In this document: positions 51,184-58,418 of the stretch, piece by piece
Layout: every line of letters starts with the position of its first letter
Numbering within the stretch: position 1 is the first letter of the stretch
Source of the DNA: Pseudomonas putida
Lineage (GTDB): Bacteria > Pseudomonadota > Gammaproteobacteria > Pseudomonadales > Pseudomonadaceae
NCBI RefSeq assembly: GCF_001941965.1
Contig: NZ_MKZO01000067.1
Location: 186,001 to 250,000 of the forward strand
Reading direction: 5' to 3'
Length of the DNA: 64,000 nucleotides
Made by a program: the position numbers and the translations under genes
The notes under the pieces: generated by a model
Databases searched by the model: none
What the model saw: the letters and a program-made list of their open reading frames with translations, nothing else
Told to the model about the DNA's origin: nothing

Positions 51184-54100
51184 TCACTCCTCTCTCTTGA
51201 CCCTGAACCACGCCGCATACAACGCCGGCAGGAACAGCAAGGTCAACGCCGTCGCCACGATCAGCCCGCCCATGATCGCCACCGCCATCGGCCCGAAGAA
51301 CACACTGCGCGACAACGGGATCATCGCCAGCACCGCCGCCAGCGCGGTCAGCACGATCGGCCGGAAACGCCGCACCGTCGCCTCGATGATCGCCTGCCAA
51401 CGCCCCAGCCCTGCCGCGATGTCCTGCTCGATCTGGTCCACCAGGATCACCGAGTTGCGCATGATCATCCCCGACAGGGCAATGGTCCCGAGCATGGCCA
51501 CGAAGCCGAACGGCTGGCGGAACACCATCAGGAACAGCACCACGCCGATCAGCCCCAGCGGCGCGGTGAGGAACACCATCGCCATGCGCGAGAAGCTGCG
51601 CAGTTGCAGCATCAGCAGGGTCAGCACCACCACGATGAACAGCGGCACCCCGGCATTCACCGAGTTCTGCCCGCGGGTCGAGTCTTCCACGGTGCCGCCG
51701 ACGTCCAGCAGATAACCGTCCGGCAGTTCCGCACGCACCGGATCGAGGGTCGGCAGGATCTGCTTGACCAGGGTCGCCGGCTGGTCCTTGCCGTAGATAT
51801 CAGCACGCACGGTCACGGTCGGCAGGCGGTTGCGGTGCCAGATGATGCCTTCCTCGAAGCCATACTCCAGGGTCGCCACCTGCGACAGGGCCACGCTGCG
51901 GCCGTTGTCGGTGGGCACCGACAGGCTCGACAGATGAGCCAGTTCGGTACGCTCCTCCTGGGTGCCGCGCAGCAGGATCTCGATCAGTTCGTTGTCCTCG
52001 CGGTACTGGCTGACGCTGCTACCGGTCAGCGAACTCTGCAGGAAGCGCGACAGGGCGGCAGTGCTGACGCCAAGGGCCCGGGCACGGTCCTGGTCGATGT
52101 TCAGGTAGACCACCTTGCTCGGTTCTTCCCAGTCCAGATGGACGTTGGCCACATGCGGATTCTCGCGCACCTTGGCCGCCACCTTGCGCGCCAGGGCGCG
52201 AACTTCCTCGATGTGCTCGCCGGTCACGCGGAACTGCACCGGGTAACCCACGGGCGGACCGTTTTCCAGGCGGGTCACGCGGGAGCGCAGGTCGGGGAAC
52301 TGCTCGTTGAGGGTCTCGATCAGCCAGGTTCGCAGCACTTCGCGGTCTTCAATGGTCTTCGCCAGCACCACGAACTGCGCGAAGCTGGCGGCCGGCAACT
52401 GCTGGTCCAGCGGCAGGTAGAAACGCGGCGAACCGGTGCCGACATAGGCCACGTAGTTGTCGATGCCTTCACGCTGCTTGAGCATTTCCTCCAGGCGCTT
52501 GACCTGCTCGGCGGTGTTGCTCAGGGACGCGCCTTCGGCCAGCTTGAGGTCGACCATCAGTTCCAGGCGCCCGGACGCCGGGAAGAACTGCTGCTCGACG
52601 AAGCGGAAGCTCATCACGCTGCCGACGAACAACGCGACCGTCAGCACGATCACCGTCTTGCGCCGGGTCACGCACCAGCTCACCCCCCGGCGCACGCGCT
52701 GGTAGAACGGCGTGCCGTAGGGGTCGGTCTCGCCATTGGTGGTACCGTGCTTTTTCGCATGCAGCTTGGCCAGGTCCGGCAGCAGGCGCTCGCCGAGATA
52801 CGGCACGAACACCACCGCCGCTACCCACGAGGCCAGCAGGGCAATGGTCACCACCTGGAAGATCGAGCGGGTGTATTCGCCGGTGCCGGACTGGGCAGTG
52901 GCGATGGGCAGGAAGCCCGCTGCGGTGATCAGGGTGCCGGTAAGCATCGGGAAGGCCGTGCTGGTCCAGGCGTAGCTGGCCGCCTTGAGCCGGTCGAAGC
53001 CCTGCTCCATCTTGATCGCCATCATCTCCACGGCAATGATCGCGTCGTCCACCAGCAGGCCGAGCGCCAGCACCAGGGCGCCGAGGGAGATCTTGTGCAG
53101 GCCGATGCCGAGGTAGTACATGGTGGCGAAGGTCATCGCCAGCACCAGCGGAATCGCCAGGGCGACCACCAGGCCGGTGCGCATGCCGAGGGAGAAGAAA
53201 CTCACCAGCAACACGATGGCCAGGGCTTCGACCAGTACCCGGACGAACTCGCCGACGCCGGTCTTCACCGCTGCCGGCTGGTCGGACACCTTGCGCAGTT
53301 CCATGCCCGCCGGCAGGTTGCTGGAGATCCGCGCGAACTCGGCCTCCAGGGCCTTGCCCAGCACCAGAATATCGCCGCCGGCCTTCATCGAGACCGCGAG
53401 ACCAATGGCGTCCTCGCCCATGAAGCGCATGCGCGGCGCGGGCGGGTCGTTGAAGCCGCGATGGACCTGGGCCACATCGCCGATGCGGAAGGTGCGTTCA
53501 CCGACGCGGATCGGAAACTGCTCGATCTGCTCGACGCTGTCGAAACGCCCGCTGACCCGCAGTTGCAGGCGCTCGGCCGGGGTCTCGAAGAAGCCGGCGG
53601 TGCTTACCGCGTTCTGCTCTTCCAGCGCCTGCTGCACGGCCGCCAGCGGCAGGCCCAGGGTGGACAGCTTGGTGTTGGACAGCTCGATCCAGATCTTCTC
53701 GTCCTGCAGCCCGAGCAGTTCGACCTTGCCCACGTCCTTGACCCGTTGCAACTGGATCTGCACGCGGTCGGCGTAGTCCTTGAGCACGGCGTAGTCGAAG
53801 CCCTTGCCGGTCAGCGCATAGATATTGCCGAACGTGGTGCCGAATTCATCGTTGAAGAACGGCCCCTGGATCCCCGGCGGCAGGGTGTGGCGGATATCCG
53901 CGACCTTCTTGCGGATCTGGTACCACAGCTCGGGGATATCCGCCGAATGCATGGAATCCCGGGCCATGAAGGTGACCTGGGATTCACCGGGACGCGAGAA
54001 CGAGACGATCTTTTCGTACTCGCCGGTCTCCATCAGCTTCTTTTCGATGCGTTCGGTGACCTGGCGCGAGACTTCCTCGGCGCTGGCGCCGGGCCACAGG

Positions 54101-54252
54101 GTCCGGATGACCATGGCCTTGAAGGTAAAGGGCGGATCTTCGCTCTGGCCGAGCTTGGTGTAGGACAGTGCCCCGACCAGTGCCAGCAGGATCATCAGGA
54201 ACAGCACGATCTGCCGGTTGCGCAGGGCCCAGGCGGAAAGGTTGAAACCCAT
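51184..54252 (-). CDS. mexK: RND efflux transporter, MexK type
   Basis: Proton-driven inner-membrane exporter working with MexJ and an outer-membrane channel encoded elsewhere. The 1022 residues show the RND plan: twelve membrane helices and two large periplasmic loops. Paired aspartates 402-403 in ALGLLVDDAIIAVE (TM4) are the proton relay. The N-terminus is GFNLSAWALRNRQIVLFL. The MexK assignment rests on position: a mexL-like TetR gene, mexJK and rsmJ lie in the PAO1 order, and the lengths match. P. aeruginosa MexJK exports triclosan, erythromycin and tetracycline; the substrates here are unknown. No outer-membrane factor gene is in the window. Confidence 0.87.
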   Translation of the reverse strand: MGFNLSAWALRNRQIVLFLMILLALVGALSYTKLGQSEDPPFTFKAMVIRTLWPGASAEEVSRQVTERIEKKLMETGEYEKIVSFSRPGESQVTFMARDSMHSADIPELWYQIRKKVADIRHTLPPGIQGPFFNDEFGTTFGNIYALTGKGFDYAVLKDYADRVQIQLQRVKDVGKVELLGLQDEKIWIELSNTKLSTLGLPLAAVQQALEEQNAVSTAGFFETPAERLQLRVSGRFDSVEQIEQFPIRVGERTFRIGDVAQVHRGFNDPPAPRMRFMGEDAIGLAVSMKAGGDILVLGKALEAEFARISSNLPAGMELRKVSDQPAAVKTGVGEFVRVLVEALAIVLLVSFFSLGMRTGLVVALAIPLVLAMTFATMYYLGIGLHKISLGALVLALGLLVDDAIIAVEMMAIKMEQGFDRLKAASYAWTSTAFPMLTGTLITAAGFLPIATAQSGTGEYTRSIFQVVTIALLASWVAAVVFVPYLGERLLPDLAKLHAKKHGTTNGETDPYGTPFYQRVRRGVSWCVTRRKTVIVLTVALFVGSVMSFRFVEQQFFPASGRLELMVDLKLAEGASLSNTAEQVKRLEEMLKQREGIDNYVAYVGTGSPRFYLPLDQQLPAASFAQFVVLAKTIEDREVLRTWLIETLNEQFPDLRSRVTRLENGPPVGYPVQFRVTGEHIEEVRALARKVAAKVRENPHVANVHLDWEEPSKVVYLNIDQDRARALGVSTAALSRFLQSSLTGSSVSQYREDNELIEILLRGTQEERTELAHLSSLSVPTDNGRSVALSQVATLEYGFEEGIIWHRNRLPTVTVRADIYGKDQPATLVKQILPTLDPVRAELPDGYLLDVGGTVEDSTRGQNSVNAGVPLFIVVVLTLLMLQLRSFSRMAMVFLTAPLGLIGVVLFLMVFRQPFGFVAMLGTIALSGMIMRNSVILVDQIEQDIAAGLGRWQAIIEATVRRFRPIVLTALAAVLAMIPLSRSVFFGPMAVAIMGGLIVATALTLLFLPALYAAWFRVKREE

Positions 54253-54258
54253 GGGGAC

Positions 54259-55359
54259 TTACTCCTTGGCCGCCAGGTCTACCGTGCGATTGGACCGGTC
54301 CACCGGCCGTATCTGTTGTCCCTCGTGCAGCACATGGCCACCGGCGGCGACCACCCAGTCGCTGGCGCTGAGGCCTTCGAGCACCGGCACGCTGTCCTGG
54401 CCGTAGGCTCCGACCCGCACCGGCACGCGCTGCAGGGTGCTGTTGGCATCGACGCGCCAGACGTAGGCCTGGCCGTTCTCCGCGCTGACGGCCGAGAGCG
54501 GCACGGCCAGGGGAATCTGTTCGGCATGCTGGATGAAGACCCGGGCGCTCTGGCCCAGCTCGGCGGGCAGCTTGCCGGTGTTGAAGGCGATGCGTGCGGC
54601 GAAGGTGCGCGAACGCGGGTCGGCGGCCGGCGACAGCTCGCGGATGCGGCCATCGAAACGCTGGCCGGGCTGCGACCACAGCTCCACGGTGACCGGCAGG
54701 CCCACGCTGAAGCGGCCGAAGTTCTGCTCGGGCAGGCTGATCAGCACCTCGCGCTCGCCGTCGGCGGCCAGAGTGAACACGGTCTGGCCGGCGGCGACCA
54801 CCTGGCCGACTTCCACCTGGCGCTTGGACACCACGCCGTCCTGGGAGGCGCGCAGTACCGAATAGCCGGCCTGGTTGCCGGCCACGTCGAACTCGGCGCG
54901 CACCTGCTTGAGCCGGGCAAGTCCGGCGCGATAGAGGTTTTCCGCGTTGTCGTACTGGGAATGGCTGACCATCTGCCGGTCAAGGAGCTTCTTGTAGCGA
55001 TCGCGCTCGGCCTGCACCAGGCTCAGGTTGGCCTCGGCGGCGGCGACCTGGGCGCGGGTGGCTTCCAGTTGCAGGCGCACGTCCTGCGGGTCCAGTTCGG
55101 CCAGCGGCTGGTCGGCCTTGACCCGCTGCCCCTCCTCCACCAGCCGCTTGCTCACCTTGCCGCCGATGCGAAACGCCAGCTCCGGCTCGAAGCGCGCGCG
55201 CACCTCGCCGGGGTAGCTGTCCACCGCAGCCGAAGCCGGCTGCGGCTGCACCACCATGGCGGGACGAATAACGGTTGGCGCCGCGGCTTCCTGCCCGCAA
55301 GCGGACAACAGCGCGACCAGAACGGTGGGCAGAGCGAGGGGCAAGGCATGACGCAACAT
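54259..55359 (-). CDS. mexJ: RND periplasmic adaptor lipoprotein, MexJ type
   Basis: Membrane-fusion protein bridging MexK to an outer-membrane channel. The 366 residues have a lipoprotein signal with lipobox LLSAC (Cys21), a first beta/lipoyl half (GEVRARFEPELAFRIGGKV), a helical hairpin (LEATRAQVAAAEANLSLVQA, about 110-165), the second lipoyl half and a beta-barrel domain. The mexK ATG follows 6 bases after its stop. A probable TetR-type operator lies 39 bases upstream of the ATG. Confidence 0.87.
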   Translation of the reverse strand: MLRHALPLALPTVLVALLSACGQEAAAPTVIRPAMVVQPQPASAAVDSYPGEVRARFEPELAFRIGGKVSKRLVEEGQRVKADQPLAELDPQDVRLQLEATRAQVAAAEANLSLVQAERDRYKKLLDRQMVSHSQYDNAENLYRAGLARLKQVRAEFDVAGNQAGYSVLRASQDGVVSKRQVEVGQVVAAGQTVFTLAADGEREVLISLPEQNFGRFSVGLPVTVELWSQPGQRFDGRIRELSPAADPRSRTFAARIAFNTGKLPAELGQSARVFIQHAEQIPLAVPLSAVSAENGQAYVWRVDANSTLQRVPVRVGAYGQDSVPVLEGLSASDWVVAAGGHVLHEGQQIRPVDRSNRTVDLAAKE

Positions 55360-55397
55360 GGGTAATGACCTTTCGCGAAGGGGGTGCTTCGAATATT

Positions 55398-55413
55398 TAT
55401 ACTGGTGGGTATA
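55398..55413. promoter_or_regulatory. Candidate MexL (TetR-type) operator at the mexJK promoter
   Basis: TATAC-TGGTGG-GTATA: perfect 5-bp half-sites with a 6-base spacer in an A/T-rich stretch of otherwise GC-rich DNA, 39 bases upstream of mexJ. The size and symmetry suit a TetR dimer, and its A/T content overlaps a possible mexJ -10. No similar palindrome occurs upstream of mexL itself. Confidence 0.45.
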
Positions 55414-55477
55414 TTAAATGAGTGGGTTGCGGTGGGGAAGGTAGATTTTTCGTCCTGAACAGATCAAAAAATGCGCA

Positions 55478-55505
55478 TTGTTTTACGTATTACATTGCAT
55501 ATAAT
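55478..55505 (+). promoter_or_regulatory. Sigma-70 promoter of the orphan antitoxin gene
   Basis: A perfect TATAAT (55500-55505) with a 16-base spacer from TTGTTT (55478-55483), 61 bases before the antitoxin ATG. A TACGTAT...ATACGT half-site pair around the -10 (55484-55490 and about 55515-55520) could be an autoregulatory operator, as is usual for type II antitoxins. Confidence 0.5.
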
Positions 55506-55566
55506 CCACCTCATACGTCGCGCATTCAGTGCGGCCACCCTCTGTAAACATATTGAGGCAAATGCC

Positions 55567-55848
55567 ATGAGTGCACTTCTTGACCGGGCTGAGCAGGCGG
55601 TGTCTGCTACCGCGATGGTTCGAAGCTTCAGCGCGAAATTGAAGGAAGTTACCAGCGGGAAGCACTCTCATCTGGTCATCTTCAAGGACAACGAGCCCGC
55701 CGCCGTATTGATCGGAGTGAAGTCCTATCAAGCGCTGCAGGATGAACTCGAAGACCTTCGCGCCGAACGGCTCGCCATCGATCGCCTGTCCACCTTGGAC
55801 GAAGAGAAAACGGTGAGCCTTGAAGACATGGCCGCTCGGTTCAAGTAG
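55567..55848 (+). CDS. Orphan Phd/YefM-type antitoxin-like protein
   Basis: Protein of 93 residues resembling Phd/YefM DNA-binding antitoxins: an N-terminal helix-strand domain (AMVRSFSAKLKEVTSGKHSH), then the family core HLVIFKDNEPAAVLIGVKSY followed by LQDELEDLRAERLAIDRL, and a short acidic tail (LEDMAARFK) where the toxin-binding segment would be. The start at 55567 follows GAGG; a 32-residue in-frame extension overlaps the promoter. No RelE/ParE/Fic-like open frame follows or precedes on either strand, so it is orphan here. The family call is by pattern only. Confidence 0.6.
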   Translation: MSALLDRAEQAVSATAMVRSFSAKLKEVTSGKHSHLVIFKDNEPAAVLIGVKSYQALQDELEDLRAERLAIDRLSTLDEEKTVSLEDMAARFK

Positions 55849-55865
55849 GCAGTGGCGCAGGTAAT

Positions 55866-55940
55866 GGCAATTGTGCGTGCGGGCACTTTATGTGCGCCGG
55901 GATGCCTATGACCCGGTCTGTCAACCCACGCACAATTGCC
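55866..55940 (+). ncRNA. Candidate structured RNA element, copy 1 (three-way junction)
   Basis: The 75-nt element is closed by a perfect 14-bp stem (GGCAATTGTGCGTG / CACGCACAATTGCC). Inside are hairpin A (GCAC-TTTAT-GTGC), hairpin B (CCGGG-10 nt-CCCGG) and an unpaired CTGTCAACC. A second copy with base-pair-preserving changes lies 414 bases downstream. Unlike copy 2, no gene follows within 450 bases; the DNA from 55941 to 56046 shows nothing I can support. It lies 17 bases past the antitoxin stop, so it could also serve as that gene's 3' structure. Confidence 0.55.
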
Positions 55941-56059
55941 TCCTTGGCTAATGAAGTTGTCGCAGTCAGAAGCGTAGCTTGTCGGTTTGCCGAACCGTCG
56001 CAAAACCTGCGCCCTCGGACTTCCTGACACGTTGAAGTGGTTGGTTTCAGGGCCGCTCC

Positions 56060-56088
56060 GCGCCCCTTCGCGAGCAAGCTCGCTCCCA
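56060..56088. repeat. Single REP unit
   Basis: One copy of the gccccttcgcgagcaagctcg... REP type, the same family as the pair at 9489-9566, here without an inverted partner. The flanking DNA (55941-56059 and 56089-56279) contains no coding signal. Confidence 0.8.
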
Positions 56089-56279
56089 CACGAATTCTGT
56101 TGCATATAGCTACGAAACTTCACCGATTTCCGACTTTCTTGTAGGCAATTTCCCAAGCATACTCGCCGGCCCTATCAGTCGTTGCGTTCCCCAGAGATCA
56201 CACCTAGTCTCCGTCGGTCGTTGAAAAATCAACGACAGGGCTTTGACAGGCTCTTGGGGTCATTACGCTCGGTTGCTAT

Positions 56280-56357
56280 GGCGGCTGTGCGTGTGGGCAC
56301 CTTCGGGTGCGCCAGGCTTTCTATGGCCCCTGGTCTGTCAACCCGCGCACAGTTGCC
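56280..56357 (+). ncRNA. Candidate structured RNA element, copy 2, upstream of the DUF6124-like gene
   Basis: The 78-nt homologue of copy 1. The outer 14-pair stem (GGCGGCTGTGCGTG / CGCGCACAGTTGCC) is kept with three G-U wobbles; pair 6 changes from U-A to C-G. Hairpin A becomes GCACC-TTCG-GGTGC, an extra-stable C(UUCG)G loop, and hairpin B changes pair 3 from G-C to A-U (CCAGG / CCTGG). The unpaired CTGTCAACC is identical. The wobbles pair only in the plus-strand RNA, the same sense as the gene starting 58 bases downstream, so this is likely its leader element or a small RNA. Its identity with a known RNA family was not tested. Confidence 0.6.
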
Positions 56358-56414
56358 ACCCTCCGTTTGACAGCGGACAAGGCAAATCCCGATCAACGGC
56401 CATAGAGATACACC

Positions 56415-56651
56415 ATGAAAAAACTCGTCCCCGATCCACCTCCCGTCCTGTGCGTCCGCGCCGGGATCTCCCACGAAAAATCCATCCATCTGGCGCAGCA
56501 GCACCTCGACAGCGCCATGAACATCGCCCATGAAATCGCCGAGCATGCCAGCACTGAACAACAGGAGCGGGTCAACGACGCCATCCTGCAGATGCAGATC
56601 ACCCGTGCCTTGCTGAAGGTTTCGGCGGCAACACTGGACGTGGTGGTGTAA
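56415..56651 (+). CDS. Small DUF6124/DUF3077-like Pseudomonas protein
   Basis: A 78-residue protein, MKKLVPDPPPVLCVRAGISH at the start, then SIHLAQQHLDSAMNIAHEIAE and a helical C-terminal half ending ALLKVSAATLDVVV. This pattern (MKK-x-VPDPP, then a helix with heptad-like Ala/Leu) matches small proteins found, often in several copies, in P. fluorescens-group genomes and annotated as DUF6124 (earlier DUF3077). No function is known. The ribosome-binding site is weak (GAGAT), which would leave room for control by the RNA element just upstream. Confidence 0.75.
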   Translation: MKKLVPDPPPVLCVRAGISHEKSIHLAQQHLDSAMNIAHEIAEHASTEQQERVNDAILQMQITRALLKVSAATLDVVV

Positions 56652-56656
56652 CCGCC

Positions 56657-56694
56657 AATCGCGACGGTTCGACAGCCTTCGGGCCGTCGCGATT
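56657..56694 (+). terminator. Hairpin after the DUF6124-like gene
   Basis: A perfect 11-bp stem AATCGCGACGG / CCGTCGCGATT with a 16-base loop starts 5 bases past the stop codon. No T-tract follows (ACGGCAATTC), so it may be an mRNA 3' stabiliser or a factor-assisted end rather than a true intrinsic terminator. Confidence 0.45.
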
Positions 56695-56774
56695 ACGGCA
56701 ATTCGACAACCTGACCTGACCCCGCCTCGCCCGCGTTGTACTATCTCCCGCTTCAAACCCTGCAAAAGTGACCC

Positions 56775-57410
56775 ATGTCCCAAGATCCCACCGTATCCAA
56801 CGGCCCAGGACGGCCCAAGGATCTGGCCAAGCGCCAGGCCATCCTCGAAGCCGCCAAGGAACTGTTTCTCACCAATGGTTATGCCAGCACCAGCATGGAT
56901 GCGGTCGCGACAGCGGCAGGTGTGTCGAAACTGACGGTCTACAGCCACTTCAACGACAAGGAAAACCTGTTTACCGAGGCGATCATCGCCACCTGCCAGG
57001 CGCAGTTGCCGGGGCTGATCTTCGAGTTGCCCGAAGGCGTGCCGCTGGAACAGGTGCTGATGAAGATCGGCCGGGGGTTCCAGGTGCTGATCAACAGCGA
57101 TCATTCGGTGAAGCTGCATCGCCTGATCATTACCCAGGGTCCGCAGGACCCGAAGCTCGGGCAGATGTTCTTCGAAGCAGGGCCGGCGCGGGTGCTGCGG
57201 GAAACCGAGGTATTGCTGAAGCTGGCTGATGAGCGCGGCATGCTGCGGATTGCGAATCCGTCTACCGCGGCGGAGCATTTTTTCTGCCTGCTCAAGGGCG
57301 GGGCGAACTTCAGGTTGCTGCTGGGGTGTGCCGGGCCGTTGGAGGCTGAGGAAGCCGAGACCCATGTGCGGGAGGTGGTGGAGCTGTTTCTGCGGGCTTA
57401 TCGCGTCTAG
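56775..57410 (+). CDS. mexL: TetR-family repressor, MexL type
   Basis: The 211 residues have the TetR DNA-binding domain at about 17-68 (RQAILEAAKELFLTNGYAST, then AAGVSKLTVYSHFNDKENLF) and a ligand/dimer domain. In P. aeruginosa MexL represses mexJK and itself from a shared intergenic region. Here it points the same way relative to mexJK (divergent) but is separated by about 1.4 kb of accessory DNA. The symbol rests on family, length and position before rsmJ. A REPIN followed by seven T residues ends the gene. Confidence 0.82.
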   Translation: MSQDPTVSNGPGRPKDLAKRQAILEAAKELFLTNGYASTSMDAVATAAGVSKLTVYSHFNDKENLFTEAIIATCQAQLPGLIFELPEGVPLEQVLMKIGRGFQVLINSDHSVKLHRLIITQGPQDPKLGQMFFEAGPARVLRETEVLLKLADERGMLRIANPSTAAEHFFCLLKGGANFRLLLGCAGPLEAEEAETHVREVVELFLRAYRV

Positions 57411-57428
57411 TCCGGACACCACAACCCC

Positions 57429-57524
57429 CTGTGGGAGCTGGCTTGCCAGCGATTGGGCCCGATCTGACAACATCTTTGTCAGTGCCGGCCTCATCGCTGG
57501 CAAGCCAGCTCCCACAGTTTTTTT
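57429..57524 (+). repeat. REPIN copy C plus T-tract, probable mexL terminator
   Basis: An inverted REP pair (57429-57517) with the shared spacer, including CTGACAACATCTTTGTCAG, followed at once by seven T residues on the plus strand. It starts 19 bases after mexL, so the second REP hairpin with its U-tract should work as an intrinsic terminator. The convergent rsmJ ends 24 bases beyond. Confidence 0.85.
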
Positions 57525-57547
57525 GGTGTCTGTCAGATCGAATCAAG

Positions 57548-58345
57548 TCAGGGCTTGAGCGCTTTCTTCGGGTAGATGTCATACCGGCTGGATTTCCCCT
57601 CCAGGCTATGACTCGGCTTCGCCCCCTCGATGATCGGCGCCTTGCGCGGGCGCTTGACTACCACCCGGTGGGTCGCCAGCGCCAAAGCCGCTTCGAGCAA
57701 CGCCGGCGCATCCAGGTCATCCCCGACCAGCGGCCGGAACACGCGCATTTCCTTCTTCACCAACGCGCTCTTGTCGCGATGCGGGAACATCGGGTCGAGA
57801 TAGATCACCTGCGGCGGCTCGCCCTCCCAGTTACGCATGCGCTCGATGGAGTTGCCCTGCAGCAATTCCATGCGCGCCACGATCGCGCCCACCTCGTCGT
57901 CCTTGGCCGCCCGCGCCAGACCATCCTCCAGCAACGCCGCCACCAGCGGCTGGCGCTCGATCAGTTGCATCCGGCAACCCAGGGTCGCCAGCACGAACGC
58001 GTCCTTGCCCAACCCGGCCGTGGCATCCAGCACATGAGGCCGCACGCCCTGGGCAATGCCCACCGCCTTGGCGATCATCTGCCCGGCACCGCCGCCATAC
58101 AGCCGCCGATGGGCCGCACCGCCTTCAAGAAAGTCCACCCGCACCGGCCCCGGCGCCTGTGGCCCGAGCTGCTGGATCTGCAAGCCATCCCCCCCAACCT
58201 GCACGGCAAACGCAGCCTCGGCATCGACCAGCGGCAAGCCCAGGCGCGCTGCCCATTGCTCGGCCTGCGCCTGATACCCGGCGTCCAGTGCCTCGACCCG
58301 GATCCCGCCTTCGACCTGCTGCTCCACGCTCACCTTCCTGCTCAA
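57548..58345 (-). CDS. rsmJ: 16S rRNA (guanine1516-N2) methyltransferase RsmJ
   Basis: SAM-dependent methyltransferase modifying G1516 of 16S rRNA (E. coli numbering). The 265 residues have LYGGGAGQMIAKAVGIAQG, the SAM motif VLDATAGLGKDAFVLA at about 107-122, the LIERQPLVAALLEDGL motif and the catalytic-loop YLDPMFPHRDKSALVKKEM. The end is KPSHSLEGKSSRYDIY, characteristic of the YhiQ family. It is divergent from the repeat-protein gene, 73 bases apart. Confidence 0.95.
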   Translation of the reverse strand: MSRKVSVEQQVEGGIRVEALDAGYQAQAEQWAARLGLPLVDAEAAFAVQVGGDGLQIQQLGPQAPGPVRVDFLEGGAAHRRLYGGGAGQMIAKAVGIAQGVRPHVLDATAGLGKDAFVLATLGCRMQLIERQPLVAALLEDGLARAAKDDEVGAIVARMELLQGNSIERMRNWEGEPPQVIYLDPMFPHRDKSALVKKEMRVFRPLVGDDLDAPALLEAALALATHRVVVKRPRKAPIIEGAKPSHSLEGKSSRYDIYPKKALKP

Positions 58346-58418
58346 AAAAAGTTAAAGATCGGCACCAGCGGCCGATACACACAGTATCGCGCCATTTTGC
58401 CAGAGCTCTTCGACAACC

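Noticed and set aside
51604..55365. A 1253-residue open frame on the plus strand
   Set aside because: Antisense to mexK and mexJ; composition is that of a reverse-frame translation.
55728..56156. Minus-strand frames that might encode a toxin for the orphan antitoxin
   Set aside because: They translate the RNA element and the REP; type II toxins are normally co-directional and adjacent, and no RelE/ParE-like pattern is visible.
56229..57515. A 428-residue open frame on the minus strand across the DUF6124 and mexL region
   Set aside because: It runs through the RNA element, the hairpin, mexL in antisense and half of a REPIN, and has no recognisable domain.
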